A stretch of DNA of 64,000 nt from assembly GCA_021234155.1 (NCBI GenBank), contig JAJEKV010000019.1:3326356-3390355 (forward strand), in the 5' to 3' direction. Within the stretch, counting starts at the first letter, position 1; the number at the start of each line of letters is the position of its first letter. This DNA is from Isoetes taiwanensis. Its lineage: Eukaryota > Streptophyta > Lycopodiopsida > Isoetales > Isoetaceae. This document shows positions 10,035 through 24,355 of the stretch, piece after piece. Position numbers and translations under genes: made by a program. A model generated the notes under the pieces. That model was not told the origin of the DNA, did no database searches, and saw nothing but the letters and a program-made list of their open reading frames with translations.

Positions 10035-13000
10035 AATGATCTTTGTCCTCGGCATCGGGGACTCTTGTTGTTGCGGGGCAGACACATCATGATCATCGCT
10101 TAGGAGTGTTAAAAGTGAGCGATTGAAAGTTTGTGGAAGTGTCATTTTGTTTCATCCGTGGTGGCGTACTCACACTCTATCTATGTTAGAAAGCATTCTT
10201 TCTATAGATCAGTGTGATTATATATTAAAGACAGGTATAGATATAAAGAACTTCCATTTGTTGTTATATTATAATACAGAGTTATTAACCTCGCACTGAT
10301 TAATAGAAAGTCATTCTAATCATATTAACTTTTGTGTGTATATGTATTATATTCTCCCTTCACTTTACAATTTCGTTTTCCTATTTTGGTACAATTTTAA
10401 CAACTCATATATTGCTATTGTGAGTGTTTAGATGCCTCTGACATTTATAGTTACCCTTTAATAGAATTATATATTGTCTGCAGTATATTTCATTTTGACC
10501 TATATACGTTAACGTTATCTAAGTCTCGTTATTCCCTTATGAGTTTGTGTAAGACATACATACTTATCCCCTTCTATTATATTTGATTATGTGTTTAATA
10601 ACTTGTTGATTATCTTTAATGTTTCCACAATCACACTTTCTATCTTTAGCATAGATTACAGTCACATGAGGACACATATTAATTCATTGGTTATGTTTGT
10701 ACATTTACCAGACGTCCCGATATTCTTATATTTGAATTACTTATTTATTTTATTGTCATTTTCATAAATTTATCACACATACAGTGCAGTGCAAGTGGCG
10801 TATACATTCAACGTAATTGGTACATGCCCGTGCAGCTATCCGGCGATTACTATGGCTATGCAATCGTCACACGTATCCGCGAAGGCCAGTTCGCGACTAT
10901 GGTGTTCCGCGGAAGCATCGAAACCATCGTGTGGTCTGCCTTACGAGCACATTAGATGATGATAAGCGAGGAGGTCCGGGCTCCTACTTGAAGTAGAAGT
11001 GCTGAATGTTGGGAATAAGGAGTGTTAAGATATCCCTAATTTGGATGGATACTTTCGAGAAAATTGGTATGGCGATGTTTGGTATCTAAGTGAAATCTTT
11101 GGACCTAAAAATTACGAGGATTGATGTATGATCGCGGCATCTAGGTTGCTATTCAATGTAGAAGGAGGCTGGATATAGCACGATATATCTGGTGGAGAAG
11201 TGGTTTATGATTATCTACTATAGGCCATGTTAAGGAGGTACTATGCCAAGGTGGAAGCGGATTATAAGTACCCGGCTCACGAGAGGAAAACACTTTAAAA
11301 GTGTAGGTTTGATTCATGGAGCGGTAGAGAATAATGTTGTATGAGGATGTTGATCCATAAATTATGGATTATAAAATTACACATATATTGTGTTTGGTAA
11401 AGAGATTGATGTTCACGAGGTGTGAAACAAAGGCGCTTAATATTATAGGCGACTAAAGAAGACCACGTAGAGCACGTGAATACATATAATAACGTTGGTC
11501 AAATGCATGATCCTTATGCGGGGTGAAAATTAAAGAAATGGCGGATCCTATGTGGTAGGGGTATGTAGCGCGTCGGATAAGAGGCTGGACAATAGTGTGG
11601 GGCGTAGTTTTCCCACAAGGTGAAGAGAGGTGAGGTCCAACCGAAGAAGGCGAGGAATAAGCGATACAAAAGGCTGCAATGGAAGAGCGAAATTGCTAGC
11701 AAAGGGTGCAACCGTCACGAAAGCTACAAAGTATGTTGGAGCTCTGGCGAAGCTTATTCTATGAAGGAAAGTTGGCGTTGAACTAATAATATATTAGGAA
11801 GGCAAGTAATGTACCCACCGACAAGTGGGAGACAAGAGGTGCTTGAAAGTTGTTGTAAACAATGTTTCAAATATAGAGTTTGGAGCCAAGTTTGGAGGGA
11901 CACTTTGAAGAGACCAAAGCACGGAATATGAAGAAGGGAGGCATCCAATGAACATCTAAGCCAAGGAGGATGTGCTCTGGACTTGGTATCGTGTGTGCAT
12001 CCCAGGAGTAGTTAAAGCGTTGGTAGATGTGTATTAGGACCATTTACTAGGAACATAGCTAGAAAAAGATAGGGTATATACTAGAACTTTTAGTTCACAT
12101 ATATGAATATGGAGGTAATGAAGATAAAATTCCTATAGTAGACATCAAGTATGGCCACTAGGAACTTAGGGTGGCATGTGCCCCTATGGAATTTATGACT
12201 AGGCGTGAGGACCAAGGCAACCTAAGGATAGAGTCTAGAAGGTGTGGTGTGAAATCCACGGCATATATAGGAGAAGCATCTAGGGGCTACGTCAGCGAAT
12301 TATATATGAGTCTAGAGTTAGGGTTGGTGCACACACATTTACTATATCTCATAATAACAACGTAGTGGTTTCGGATGTTTGAAGGATTTAGTAGTATTAC
12401 ATACTACACTAGCGAGGATATCAAGGATGTCGATTGTGACATCGGATGTATGTCATATTGGAAGATGGTAGAATATTAATGCAGGGGCTGGTGACATATT
12501 ACGTGACAATGTTTACAAAGAAGCATAATGATATGCTTATATACAGAGATATTGGGTTAGGTATGCTTTACCGGAGATAAGCATTCAAGTTATCCAGAAT
12601 GGTTAGAGTTGACTATCATAGATCGTGGTACTAAGGAAGATGAGAAAAGTTTAAATGAGTGAGAATAGCTAGAGTAAGTCTAGCATATATCACGGTGATG
12701 TTACGTTCAAAACATCCAGGGATGGTTGGAGCGGTATTGGAATAACAGATAATGAGAAACTTAACTACTCAAAGGTTCTAGATACCAATGTATTAGTTCA
12801 ACGTTATAAGCTAAGAGCATTTATTTGGTTTTGGGAATGAAAAGATATATAAGAATATCGCGTCCGTGATGGAAGATAAGAAGAATCTGATGACTTTGGC
12901 GATTATACCTTTAGGGGTAACCAAGAAGAGGCGTTACATAGGAATTCCAAGTCCGATAAAAATCAAGGCGAGGTGTATTGATCGAGCGGTTAAGGTTATA

Positions 13001-13440
13001 TAGACCAAGAGTCCATATAATCGAAGAGTTACCCTACACGCGGTGAACAATTCTAGGTACATAAGTAGAAGATGGAGGATCCGTTTCCTTGCGGCATAGA
13101 CCGTTAGAGATTATGACTTGAAACTCTTAAGAGGGTAAGGAATTGGATAATCATATGGCGATTTACTAGCGAAGATTGAAACATTGGATTTTCCTATTAG
13201 AAGACCGGGGGTTTTTAGTGCCTCAAGCTTCATTATGAGGGAGCCAAAGGCGACAACATTCAAAGGGATCAAAAGTTGAGGTTGACATGCTAACTTAAGA
13301 TAAATAGGTTAGGTGTGACAAAACATGGCGAAACGCATAAATTAAGCGAAGGAACCTTTAGAAAAGGCCTTGGGCGTGGTAGAAACCTTTGGAACTATGG
13401 CATAATCCATGGGAAAATTATAGTTTATATGCGGGGTTAA
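10035..13440. other. Degraded transposon interior, no gene recognised
   Basis: 10140-10790 is strongly AT-rich. 10980-13440 has the composition of decayed coding sequence but stops in all frames; the longest open piece is 12171-12365 (plus), which matches nothing I recognise. It most likely derives from the inside of the minus-strand element or of element A. Confidence 0.4.
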
Positions 13441-13576
13441 AGTACCATAAGTTTAAATTCATCCCTTTTAGGTCAACCCCTTAGGTTAAGATACTCCATG
13501 GTGGCGTACCTTTATTGGGTGGCGATGTCGAAACTTATTTATACATATACCATATAAATACATGGAGCGTCACATT
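13441..13576 (-). repeat. Second minus-strand LTR end (fragment)
   Basis: Ends GAGCGTCACA at 13576 and is followed by TTCACCCCTCTTAG, which on the minus strand is a purine-rich tract next to an LTR start. The next bases, TTTGTCCTCGGCAT (13598-13611), repeat those after the LTR at 10017. The left limit of this LTR piece is unclear. Confidence 0.6.
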
Positions 13577-13588
13577 CACCCCTCTTAG

Positions 13589-15555
13589 AAAATAATCTTT
13601 GTCCTCGGCATTGGGGTTAGTTAAACAAATGGCGGTTAATCGAAAGCGCAATAGAAAGGAAGTATGCTTAAACCTTCTTATGATAAGTATGTTAAATGCA
13701 CCTTGGTGCTTAAAAGCATTCTATCTGCAGATCCATACATGGGCAAGTCACGTCTTTGCTTCTTGGCGTGCACATGTGAATACATCGGCATGTACAAGTC
13801 CAACGTAGAGTTGGCCCCTGCCCATTTGGGAAGTAGGTGAGTACGACCACATCATAAGAACTACAAAGGTTACATTTCAGCTAAGTTAGAAGCGAGAGCT
13901 CTAGCATTGTGGGATGAGGATATATGTTTGTTATGTACATAGCATGTACACATCGATAAACATCTTTGGAGAGGTAATCTAGGTGGTGACACTAGGAGAG
14001 AAAGGCGAGTGTATCCTAAAGCTCTTGATGGAGGTGGAGATCGTTCAAAATGTGCAAAGGATGATCAATCCGTTGCATGCTAGGGTATGATGTGGTAGTT
14101 GGCACTTGGAGTAAATGTCAGCGGCCAATAGAATAAAGCTTAAGGTAGTGGGGTTGAGTAGTACAATGGTACAATTCGAGGGATAGGTATCAAATAACAC
14201 CTAAAACTAGCTTTCCCACATGATCCATACACGGATCGGCGAGAGGACATACCATGGGTTACATGGATACAAGTCCGTGTTGTCTCAACATAGATAATTG
14301 TAGAAAGGCTCACAAAGTACAAAGGCGAGCACCTTGTAATTCCACGATTTATCTGAAGGCTCACCGCTCTTAGGCCATGACTATGGCTTCAATCACGGGC
14401 GTCAAGTCATTTGGAATGCGAGCAGCGGCATGACATCATGGCAGAGAAATGTAATGAGTAACATTTCGGGGATGTAGGACAATGTTGGATTATAACCCCA
14501 ATGATAGGTAGGTTTACAATATAAGGGCCATATAATAGTGGCTTAGAAGGCACAAGGCGGTTAACGGATCGTAAAAGGAGTAATTGGATTGGTGACTCTC
14601 TGAATATAGATCACAATTAAAGGATGATTTGTATACGATGTGGCGGGCGTAAGGGCCGGGATCTTGAAAATCGGCCATAGGCGTGAAAACATATTGAAGA
14701 AATAAAAGACCACGATGCATGATATTTAGCAATCCGGATAGAAAGGTTATTACCTAACATGAAGGGTGGTCATTGCTAATATGCAAAGGTAGACTTACTA
14801 GCGGCTTGAAGGCAACAAGAGCTGAAAAACTCCTTAAAGATTTGGTGCATGGCTTAGGGAAGAAGACTTCCATGTCCTAAGACAAGATGGTGAATTGAAT
14901 TCACCAAGGACATTTTAATAAATAGATAGATAGGTAGATAGCATTTATATGTCATGCCACATTGGCGGTGTCCACGAGGACATATGGCGGACCCCAGGAG
15001 ACTTGAACACAAGATCTCGGAATAGGAGGAGCCTACCTTGAGGGGTCTTTGAGTGGTACCGTCCTTTGGGACATTCACATAACCCCTTGGGCCCAACCAT
15101 TCCTTATGCCACAATGAATTGCAAGTAGTAGACATGATAGGTTCCCTTCTAGATACTTTTTTCTTTTATTTGTAGGGGGTGGTCCTTCAACCACAATTTA
15201 ATCATACTATTAACCTCTCGGGTATATTAATGTGTGCGGGCCGATGAGCGGTCGTCCCCCCACCTTGTATAGAGGGTTCTTGATGACCCAACTTTTCCCA
15301 TCTTGGTTTTGTCTACATGTGTGGTTTGGTTGTCTTAATGTTTTAAATTGGACTTTGGTCCTAAACTCCCTTGATGATAAGTTTGTATAAGGCACCTTGG
15401 TGCTTGTACTTTGATATTTCAACTTCAATGTATTCTTTGTCCATACTATAATTTCAGCGTATTAATGTTATATTCTTAACTCCATTTTCTAATTAAGTGC
15501 TTTAGGTATATGTATTGATTAGCCAACCCCAATCTTGAGGACGACATTATTTTTT
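13589..15555. other. Degraded 3' interior of element A, no gene recognised
   Basis: No convincing ORF. The last 400 bp before the polypurine tract are AT-rich 3' untranslated sequence of element A. Short open stretches on the minus strand (for example 14854-15135) have no recognisable domain. Confidence 0.4.
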
Positions 15556-15566
15556 AAGGGGGAGAA
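15556..15566 (+). other. Polypurine tract of element A
   Basis: AAGGGGGAGAA directly before the TGTGGCG start of the 3' LTR, the usual position of the second-strand primer in Ty3/gypsy elements. Confidence 0.85.
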
Positions 15567-16332
15567 TGTGGCGTTCCGCGTATTTATCACGGTCTTAAAT
15601 CCGTATTGATTGTCTGGCACATGTACAAATACAAACCGCGTCACCATGGGGGTATGGGGACTTAATGGTAACCTAGGGGGTTACTCTTAAGTGGATTAAA
15701 TTAGCTATGCTAATTTAATACATTAAAGTTAATAACTTAATTAGGCTAATTCTTGTTTGGGAAGGCGCCACCCCAATCGATTAGGCGACATGGGGGTTGC
15801 CAAGTTTGGATGCCAACTTGACCCTATCCACAGGATTGACTCACGAAGATGTCGACCAAGGAAGGCCGGGAGGTGGCGCCATCATACACTGCGAGAGAAC
15901 CACCATACCAATTGCCCTGTGAAGCAACAATTTGAATTCTCGACTCCCGGGAGATGGAAGCCCCCATGGAAGCGAGTCCGGCCGAGGGTGGTAGGTGACT
16001 ATGTGAATTCTAGGTAACACTTGGTTGTGTTCGTCTCTCTGCTCTCTTTGTGATTCAATCATAGAAACTAACCCTTGATTGTGCAAGCAAGTTCTCTTTA
16101 TATTCAATTCTGGTTCTTACTCTGAAAGGATGGATTGTTAGTTCTTTGTTTAATCTGACTCTGAAACGGGGGGATTACGGGGGGGTAGAGACCTCTGAAC
16201 CGTGTATGGTAGTATGCTCCTAGATAGCGCCCTGTAGAGTCCCATTAATAGCGGCCTGTGCACAAGAGCCCACCGGGTCCTAGATGCTATGAGTGCGGCT
16301 TAGCACCCGGACAAAGGAACACCGCGGTGGTG

Positions 16333-16344
16333 ACATGAGGGGTG
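16333..16344. repeat. LINE target-site duplication, left copy
   Basis: ACATGAGGGGTG, repeated at 24381-24392 after the A tract. The intact 5' LTR carries one copy at 4678-4689, so the empty site can be read in the same window. Confidence 0.9.
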
Positions 16345-16453
16345 TCACATAGGAAAAGAGGCAAAGAGCCGAAATGGGACGAGCGCCTATTTTCTTGTTT
16401 TTTTTGTCTTTTACCTCCAAAATTAGTTTGAACTATTTTCTTGGCAAAATTTA

Positions 16454-19400
16454 TTGGGAACTTGCTTGATCCAGCCGGATTTCAATCAAATTTCCATCAA
16501 TCAGTGTGCTGGCCTGGTAGGGGCTAGCTTCTCATCAGATCTAGAATGCAAAGACCTTCACATGGATACTAGAATCTTTGCAATTTTGAAGCGAGGAGAG
16601 CAATTATCATGTGGTTTCCTTGTAGGCCAGCCTTCAGACTTGTGGAACTCTTTAATTTACAGGGGTCTCTTTCCTCACAAATCTTTTCATTTGGAATACT
16701 CTTTTGTTCCAGGCTGTGAGGATTTTGAGACTCAAATTATAGATTCCTGGCTTGAAGAGTTTTTGGGGACCAGAAATATTGAAGCTACTGCTATTGTGAG
16801 AGCTTCCAGTGAACAGGTTGACTCCAAAATTACCATTAAATTGTACTCAGAAGTGGAATTGGGGGTTTCTTCGGCAAATTGAACAAAGTTGATAATGTCT
16901 TCTTTGATAATTTTGGCTATGAGGAGTAATCTTGAACTTCTTTATGATAGATAGGATCTTGTTTAAATTTTAGCCTTCTTTCCTTTCTTTGTCATTCCCG
17001 ATCTCCATCTGCTTTGAATCTCGTTCTTTTTGCCATTTGTTGTCTTCACCTGCGCTCCTATAATGGAAAAAAAAAATCATTTTAGCCCTAAACTTTTATC
17101 TTTGCTCCACTCTTTCTCGGCTTTATCGACTGAGGACCAAGCTGCTCTTCTACATCAGTTAATCTCTTTTCATAAGCATCCAAAGCATTTTGTCCTCTTT
17201 GGCAATTTCGCTAACTCTGCAGATCAAATCCAGGGCATGGATCCAACAACTTTCAAAACTCCAATCTGGGATAATTTCTCAAAGGACCCCGACATGTGGG
17301 GTCGTCTTCCTGACCTGGACCCAGTCACTAAAATCCCCTTGCCATATGGTGTTCCGAGACCAAATCTTTGAAGCTCAACACGATGAGAACTATGATCTTT
17401 GCTTTGAAGGAGCTCCGACCTATTGAAGGGAGTAAACAGAAGATTTACCATGGTATTTCTCTTAATCTACCTTCTTGTTCATTCTAAGATGTCCTCCCTT
17501 ATGGATCTTTTTTTGTTCTTATAAAAGTCTCTAGATCGGGTATTAAATTGGATAAACTTTGGGCTTTTGTCTCAATCTTCAAAAGGGGATCCTCATAAAT
17601 GCAATGTCTTGGCTGAATTACCCTATATCATGGTTGAATGTGGGAGCCAGAGAAGCGCCAATTTCTTGCTTAAGTTGGGAGTGCAAACTTTTGAAGCTTT
17701 CAGGATATCCTTTCTCAAATGGGATCCCAAACTCAATTAAAAACATGGAAAACCTATGTGTGGCCTCCACAACTTTACAAGGATTAAACCCCATCTCTTT
17801 GGAGTGAAGAATGCTTGAAACTTCTTTCAAATCCATAGGGAATTACATTTGTCTTGAATACTCACCCTCAAGATCCCCTAGAGCTTTTATCCAACTGGAC
17901 CTTTCCAAAACCATCCCTACCTCAATCCCTTTTTGTGATGCTTTTGGCCAGAACACCTGTCTATCTTTGAGATGGTCAGGCCTACCTCCTCATTGTCAAA
18001 GTTGTTCAAAGAGACATTTCTGGTATGTGGAGTGTCCTCACGAGGGAATCAACTTTGGCGAGAGATGAAGTGGATATTGGATCGAGTTAGATTTAAACAT
18101 TGACAATGTAAATAATGTCAATGGGAAGCCTTCATCTGGAAGGTCGGCCAATTCGGTTTGACCTCTCAAGACCCTGAACAGAAGTTCCAATGGAACAGGG
18201 TTAATGGAAGTAAAAGGAGGATCAAGAATAATCAAGTTAACAGAATGGATAAGGTTTCTCACCTCTCAAATACAAGCAATGGCCTTCTATTCTCCAGCAA
18301 ATCTTCTATGGTGCATAACTCTTCTGGAGTCAAAGTTTTACAGAAATATGAAAAATTTAAGGATAAAGGGAAAGCTCCAATGCTACATAATGATATGCAA
18401 ACAGAAAAGTTACATGATTTCTTGGACCAAGTTTTTGTGAACTCAAAGGAAAATCTCAAAATGCTACAACGAGGATTAAGCTTGAAAACACAGGGCATAC
18501 TAAAGTTAAGAATGTTCCATTAATTATTAAAAGCCATGGCACTCATCAACTGCTATTCTTAAAGGTTTAAAATTGTGTGACAAAGTTACGGCGAGAGAGC
18601 TTCAAAGTTGTCAAAGGCGATAAGCAATGCATTGCCCACGAAAAAAGGCTCAATCAATAAATTCGACTTTGGATAGTAACTCTCATCAGATGAACTGTCA
18701 GGTGGACAAGTCCATCAACCTCAACTCTGGATCCATTGTTCCAGGTACCTCAACTATGCCATCCCATGATGTTCATGCAGATCCACCACAAGTAAATCAA
18801 GACAAGGTTGGCAATGAACAAAATTATCGACAAAATGCATAGGCGGTGGAATCACAAAGAAGACCCTCAAGACAACTCTTTAAACAAAATTGATTGTTCA
18901 AATCAATTTCAGTGCTAACTAGTTTAAGTGTTGAACAAGGTATGATTTATTTCTGAGCAATAAAGTTGATCACCATCAAGAAACCACTTTGTTTCTGTAG
19001 CCACCACCCTCACCCGTGTCAAACTCAAGCTTGCCCCTTAATAGATATCCATAATTTGCCTTCCTATCTGCCAAACACATCTTCTCAATTTCTAAGGAAA
19101 TTGTTTGAAGCGACTAACCATCTGCGGGATGGCTTGATCAAAGACTCAATTATAAGGAAGAGGGTGGAATCTTTGAGATTGTAAAAAAAAAACTCAAAAC
19201 GAGGGATCTATGGTAAATGGTTTGGAAGTCAAGGCTGATAACATGGACTGCTCTGACTCTCATATGTCAAACTCACAACCAGAAAGCAACATGGCAGACT
19301 TCTCTACCAGGCAAGTACCTCTCTTTTATAACTGCAATGAATTGACTTTTAAAGAGGATGTTAATAATTTATTTGAATTCTTTCCTGGGGGATGTTCTGA

Positions 19401-19590
19401 TAATGATAATAATGATGGTAGTGATAAAGAGAATTGGGGAAATTTTCTCTCTGATAATTCTACTGCCAAAAAGTCTAAGAAGTCTAAATCCAAAAAGACT
19501 AAAAATTCAGCCAAACCAGACATTTCTACCTACCTTCTCAAGACCCCTGCTGGTAATACTAGAAGCAAAAAGAATAGGAGAGCTAGATAA
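16454..19590 (+). pseudogene. LINE ORF1 remnant (RNA-binding protein)
   Basis: L1 ORF1 binds the element's RNA. Open pieces in changing frames cover the region. Near 17990-18050 a C-x2-C-x3-H-x5-C arrangement (LPPHCQSCSKRHFWYVEC) stands where plant L1 ORF1 has a CCHC zinc knuckle; the spacing is off by one. The downstream part is a low-complexity tail ending in a Lys/Ser-rich KKSKKSKSKKTKNS segment (about 19470-19515), followed by a stop at 19588. The ORF1-ORF2 gap is about 35 bp. The many frameshifts make it non-functional. Confidence 0.75.
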
Positions 19591-19625
19591 TCCCCTGTTC
19601 CCTCTTTTCTCCCTTTATCTCCACC

Positions 19626-22600
19626 ATGAAGATTATGTCATGGAATGTGAGGGGAATGAAAGGCCCAATTAAAAGAAGAAGGATTATCTCTCAATTAAAG
19701 GGTATAAAAGTGATCTCATTTTGCTTCAGGAAACTAAACTCCCTAAATTTGAGAGTTCATCTCTTGCTGATTGGATCTACCCTGGAGCTTCTTCAATTTG
19801 GATTGAGTCCTCTGGTACCTGTGGGGGGCTTATTATGATCTGGAAAACTTTGCCTCAAGTTTCCTTTTTATAGCGACAAAAAGTAAAAGTTGGCAGGCAG
19901 TTATCTTTTCCATGAATAATTCTAATTTTGGAGTTATCAACATTTATGCCTCCACGTGTCCAAAAGATATAGAAAACCTATGGCCTGAAATTTTATCTTG
20001 GATGTCCTCCCAACCTACAATTGGTTGGATTGTCTCACGGAGACTTCAATAATACTCCAAATTGGGACATGAAGTTGGGCAAATGAAATTAACATGTCCA
20101 AAAATGAGAGGATTAACTTGGGAATGTATGATATCTGACCTTAATTTGATTCATATCCCTTCTTCTCTTGCAAAATTTACAGTCGAATAAGCAAAAAAAT
20201 TCAAGCGAGTTTTACGTGCTTTAGGCGGGTTTTATGTTTCCAGCTCCTCTACCTCCTTTTGGGATAAGCGCTTTGTAGTAAGTGATGAGACAACCTCTAT
20301 TTCTGATCACCAACCTCAATTCACGCATACCAAGCACCTTTTGCAATTTCCTAGAGATACCAACATCCCTTTTTAAAATTAAATGGCTCTCTCTTGGGAA
20401 ATGAGAAATTCTGTATGGACTTTAGAAACTTTTATCTATCTCTACAAGAAAACCAAAGCTCTGATACTGGCCCTAATAGTCATCTCTCCATGAAATCTTT
20501 TTATTCTAAGATTAAGAAAGTAAAATCCTGGATTAAGACTTGGTCTCACAGAATATACAAGGAGAAGAATAAGCTCAAAGATGAATACTTGGAGCAAATG
20601 AGGATTATTAGGAGCCAACTCCAAGACCATCCTTATGATCTAAATCTTCAAATTGGAGAGGAATTGTTGGAAAATAAGATAAAATCAATTGAAGAAATGG
20701 ATGCCAAAAGCTATGCTATCAAATGTAAGATGAAATATAATAAAGAAATGGATCTTGGGAGCTCTAAATTTTTCTATAGAACAGACAAGGCCGGGTTGTT
20801 AAATAATTCAATTACTCATGTCCAAAGCGATAGTGGCTCAAATATGGACTCCCCAAATGATATTAAGCATTTCTTTCATGAAATATGCCTCTCTGTTTAA
20901 TGGCGGGGGACATGAATTTTCCTAGCTCTCCCTCTAAAAGGATGAGTTCATCTCTTTAATCAATCAAATCATTCACCTTTTGTTAACCCGGATGAATGAT
21001 TCCATTCTTTGCTATCCCTTAGAAGCGAGGAAATCTTCAAGGTCCTCATGAGCTTCTCTAAGAGCAAATCCCACGGACTGATGGCATACCTCCTGAATTC
21101 TATGTGGGGTTAAGGATATTCTAAAGGGTGACATTGTTAATCTAGTTCATGGTTATTGGAAAGCCAATCATTTACATCCCTCTATCTCTGCTGGCTTTAT
21201 AACTCTAGTTCCAAAGATTGACTCACCATTAACTTTCTCAGACTGGAGGCCTATATCCTTGACTAACTCCACATATAAATTGTGTGCTAAGATCATAGCC
21301 AACAGGATTAAACCTTTCCTTCAGATGAATATTAGTCCCGAGCAATCTGCTTTCCTCCCTAATAGATTCATTTTGGATAATTACATAGTGGCTATGGAAG
21401 GGTTGCACTGGAATAAAGTTTCTGACCAGAATTGCATTCTTTTAAAAGTGGATTTCAAAAGGGCCTTTGATTCAGTGAATTGGGATTTCTTAGAATTTGC
21501 TATGCTTAAAATTGGTTTTAATCCCAAAATTATTTCTCTTATCATGGGATTAAACTCTAAAGCAAATTCAGGCATTGCTTATAAATGGCTCCCCTACTGC
21601 TTTTTAATCTTTCTCGAGGGTAAGACAAGGTTGCCCTTTGGCACCTTATCTTTTTTCTGTAGTTCTTGAGCTTCTCACAAAGGCGTGGTTTTCCATCAAT
21701 CTGGCTTGGTCATATTACGGGCCTAAATCTTCGACAATAATGGTAGTCTTATTATTTCCCGGTATCACGAGATGACACCTTTGCATTTACGGACTCGGAA
21801 CTAATAACATTGCCAAATTCTTAGGAATCATAGATCTTTTTTCTGCGCCTCAGGAATTTGCCTTAACATTACAAAGAGTGTGATTATTGGAGACACAAGT
21901 GAGAATAATATTTAAGGCATCAAGGTTCTCAATACAATGCGGGCAACCAAAGGCTGCGGGCATGCCATTATCTCTAAATCCAGTATCAAAGGGTTGTGGG
22001 ATCCAATTCTTGAGAGAATTAGGAAGAAGTTAAATTCTTTTAGGAACTCCACATCTATTCTTTGGTCGAACTATCATTGCCAACTCTGTTCTAGCATCTT
22101 CTCATATATACTTCTCTTACGCTCTTGTGGCTCCTAAATTCATTTACAATGAGCTTGAGAAAACCATCGAAAACTTTATTTGGGGAGGTAATCACTCTCG
22201 TGAATTGGGATCTTGTCACTAGATCTAAGCCTAATGGTGGTCTAGGATGCAAAACACAATATCTGCAAGCATGTGCCTGGCGGTAAATTTATTTGGAGGA
22301 CCTTATGCAGTAATAATTCTAAAGCTTCTACTTTTATCGGATATTGGCTGAAGCTGCTCTTTTCTGATGGTCACCCAAGTGTGAAGCATTGCTTACGACT
22401 CTGCCCTTAACTATTTGCATCGGTAGAAACACCTCACCTTTGATGCAAAACATGATTAAGGCATGGAATATTGTTCACTCTTTGCTTTGACACTCGATGC
22501 TAATGATCTTACTATGGATTCTTCCCTCTTTTGGTCTCCCCAGTTTGAGGACATCAATGGTCATATCCACCTTTAAGGCACCCAGAATCTATAAGAAATG

Positions 22601-23110
22601 GTTGGACAAGGGCCTCTCTCATGTCAAGCATTTATTTAGCAATGGTCGAATTATTTCTTGGACTAGTTTGAGAAGGCTTATTCATGGCACTACTAGTGAC
22701 AAATTGACTTTCCATCATTTTAAAAATATACTGAGTCAATCTGCTAATCTCCAGGTTAATACAGGTGGTTTTTCTCTTAAGATTAATGGGATTGACAAAT
22801 ATAAAGTTAGTCTTTGTGTATGCACATGCGAACCAAAAGGAAACTTACGCTAAAGCTCGGACTCAATGGTCTATTTCTGAAATTGAATGCAAGTCCCTTT
22901 ATAGGAGCTATTTTGGAATTCTTATTGTCCTCCCAAGATCAATTTTTTTATTTGGTTAATTGCTCATAAAAGTCTCCCCTAATCTGGTCTCTCATTCTAG
23001 AAAGATCCCCCTTTGTTCTCCCAAATTGTAAAATGGATTGCTCCCAGGAAGAATCTATGGTACACATCTTCCAATGTCCAAAAATTGATGACTTTTGGTC
23101 TTGGTTCTAT
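19626..23110 (+). pseudogene. LINE ORF2 remnant (endonuclease-reverse transcriptase)
   Basis: ORF2 nicks target DNA and copies the element RNA in place. It begins MKIMSWNVRGMKGP at 19626. The catalytic marks of the AP-type endonuclease can be read across frames: WNVRG, a Q-E-T-K-L segment near 19725, GDFNNTPNWD near 20040 and S-D-H near 20306. The RT region has DWRPISLTN (about 21243), PEQSAFLPNRFILDN (about 21336) and KVDFKRAFDSVNW with the first catalytic Asp (about 21447). The second catalytic motif (normally F/Y-A-D-D) near 21770 is broken. The C-terminal zinc-binding RT region reads ESMVHIFQCPKIDDFW near 23050-23100. At least five frameshifts are present. Confidence 0.88.
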
Positions 23111-24355
23111 AATAAATTTAGTGCTTTTTCCAAGGTCAACCTCATGGCAACTTGCTCCATCATATTCAAAATAATGATGCCTTCTTAAACTCCATTGTTT
23201 TCCTTTGCTCTTTGGAATATATGGAAGGCTAGAAACAAATTGTATATGGCAATAAAAAAAATCTCTATTTTACGGATAAAGATGCATTTCAGTTAGATTT
23301 GGAAGCCATTATAATGCTCACGAGGGAGTAAATTGGGAGACAAGTATGACAAGAAATGGGATTCATTAGGTAATTTCCACGGATGTTTTTAAGTTATATA
23401 TCTCATGTCTCAATGTCATTAATTCTAATGCTCCATTTTCGATTGTCTTGATAGAGTACACGGATTTTTACGAAGGGGGAGGGCAAGTGCAAGTTTGACA
23501 CAATGTTGACATATCGAAGCACTTCTGAAAATAGCTCGGGTGTCTCAAATTTGGAACCACCAGGACCACTAGCAAGCTTCGGATGACATCATGTTGTACA
23601 AGGTTAGGAGCACAAGCAATGAGTCGACTTGGGCAAAAATATTTTGTAGGGAAGTGGTGCGACATTACATTTATTGATTCCTTTTCATGTACCACTTCTC
23701 CTTGGCAGAAAGGCAGCTTAGTAGATGCAGGGGAGTTATACTACTCCCATAAAATCTTTGGCTGATCTCTATGGTACCACTGCTCCTGCTAATGGCCAAG
23801 GAAGATATCCATCGGTTGCTCATGGAGAATGGCTCACGAGCATAACAGTTATAAGTTTGAGTGCCCGACTCACGGGTTTCTTGGGTTTACAACCGTATCT
23901 TTGACCAAGCCATGCAATCCTCCTAAACTCCATCTTGCCACCACTCACCCTCTCCCTCTACTCCAATATTGCATCTCCATATTTTGTCATAAACTGTTGC
24001 TTTCGATTATATAATCTAGCTCTTGTCTAACACTTTACACATGTATTTGGAGACCAAATTTTGTCTTTGCAGGAATTGGGATCTCAGTTGGATTGGAGAA
24101 TATATTGCAATATCTGTTTTCCAGCTACAACATTTTGGGGCAATTTATTTTTATTGTGCACTCTCTTACATGACAGTCTGCCAGAATCTTTTGGTTCTTC
24201 TCAGGAAGTTACCATATTTTGTAGTGATAATGTTCCAATTGGATATTACTTGACACTTACGCACTTTGATTATAGCTAATGAGGATGATTCTTCCCTCAT
24301 TAGTTAAACTTATGTATGGCTTTTATTAATTAATGGAAAAAACAATCTTAACTTC
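23111..24355 (+). other. 3' untranslated region of the LINE
   Basis: AT-rich sequence after ORF2 with no domain-bearing ORF, ending directly in the A tract. It is fairly long for a plant L1 3' region and may include the decayed end of ORF2. Confidence 0.6.
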
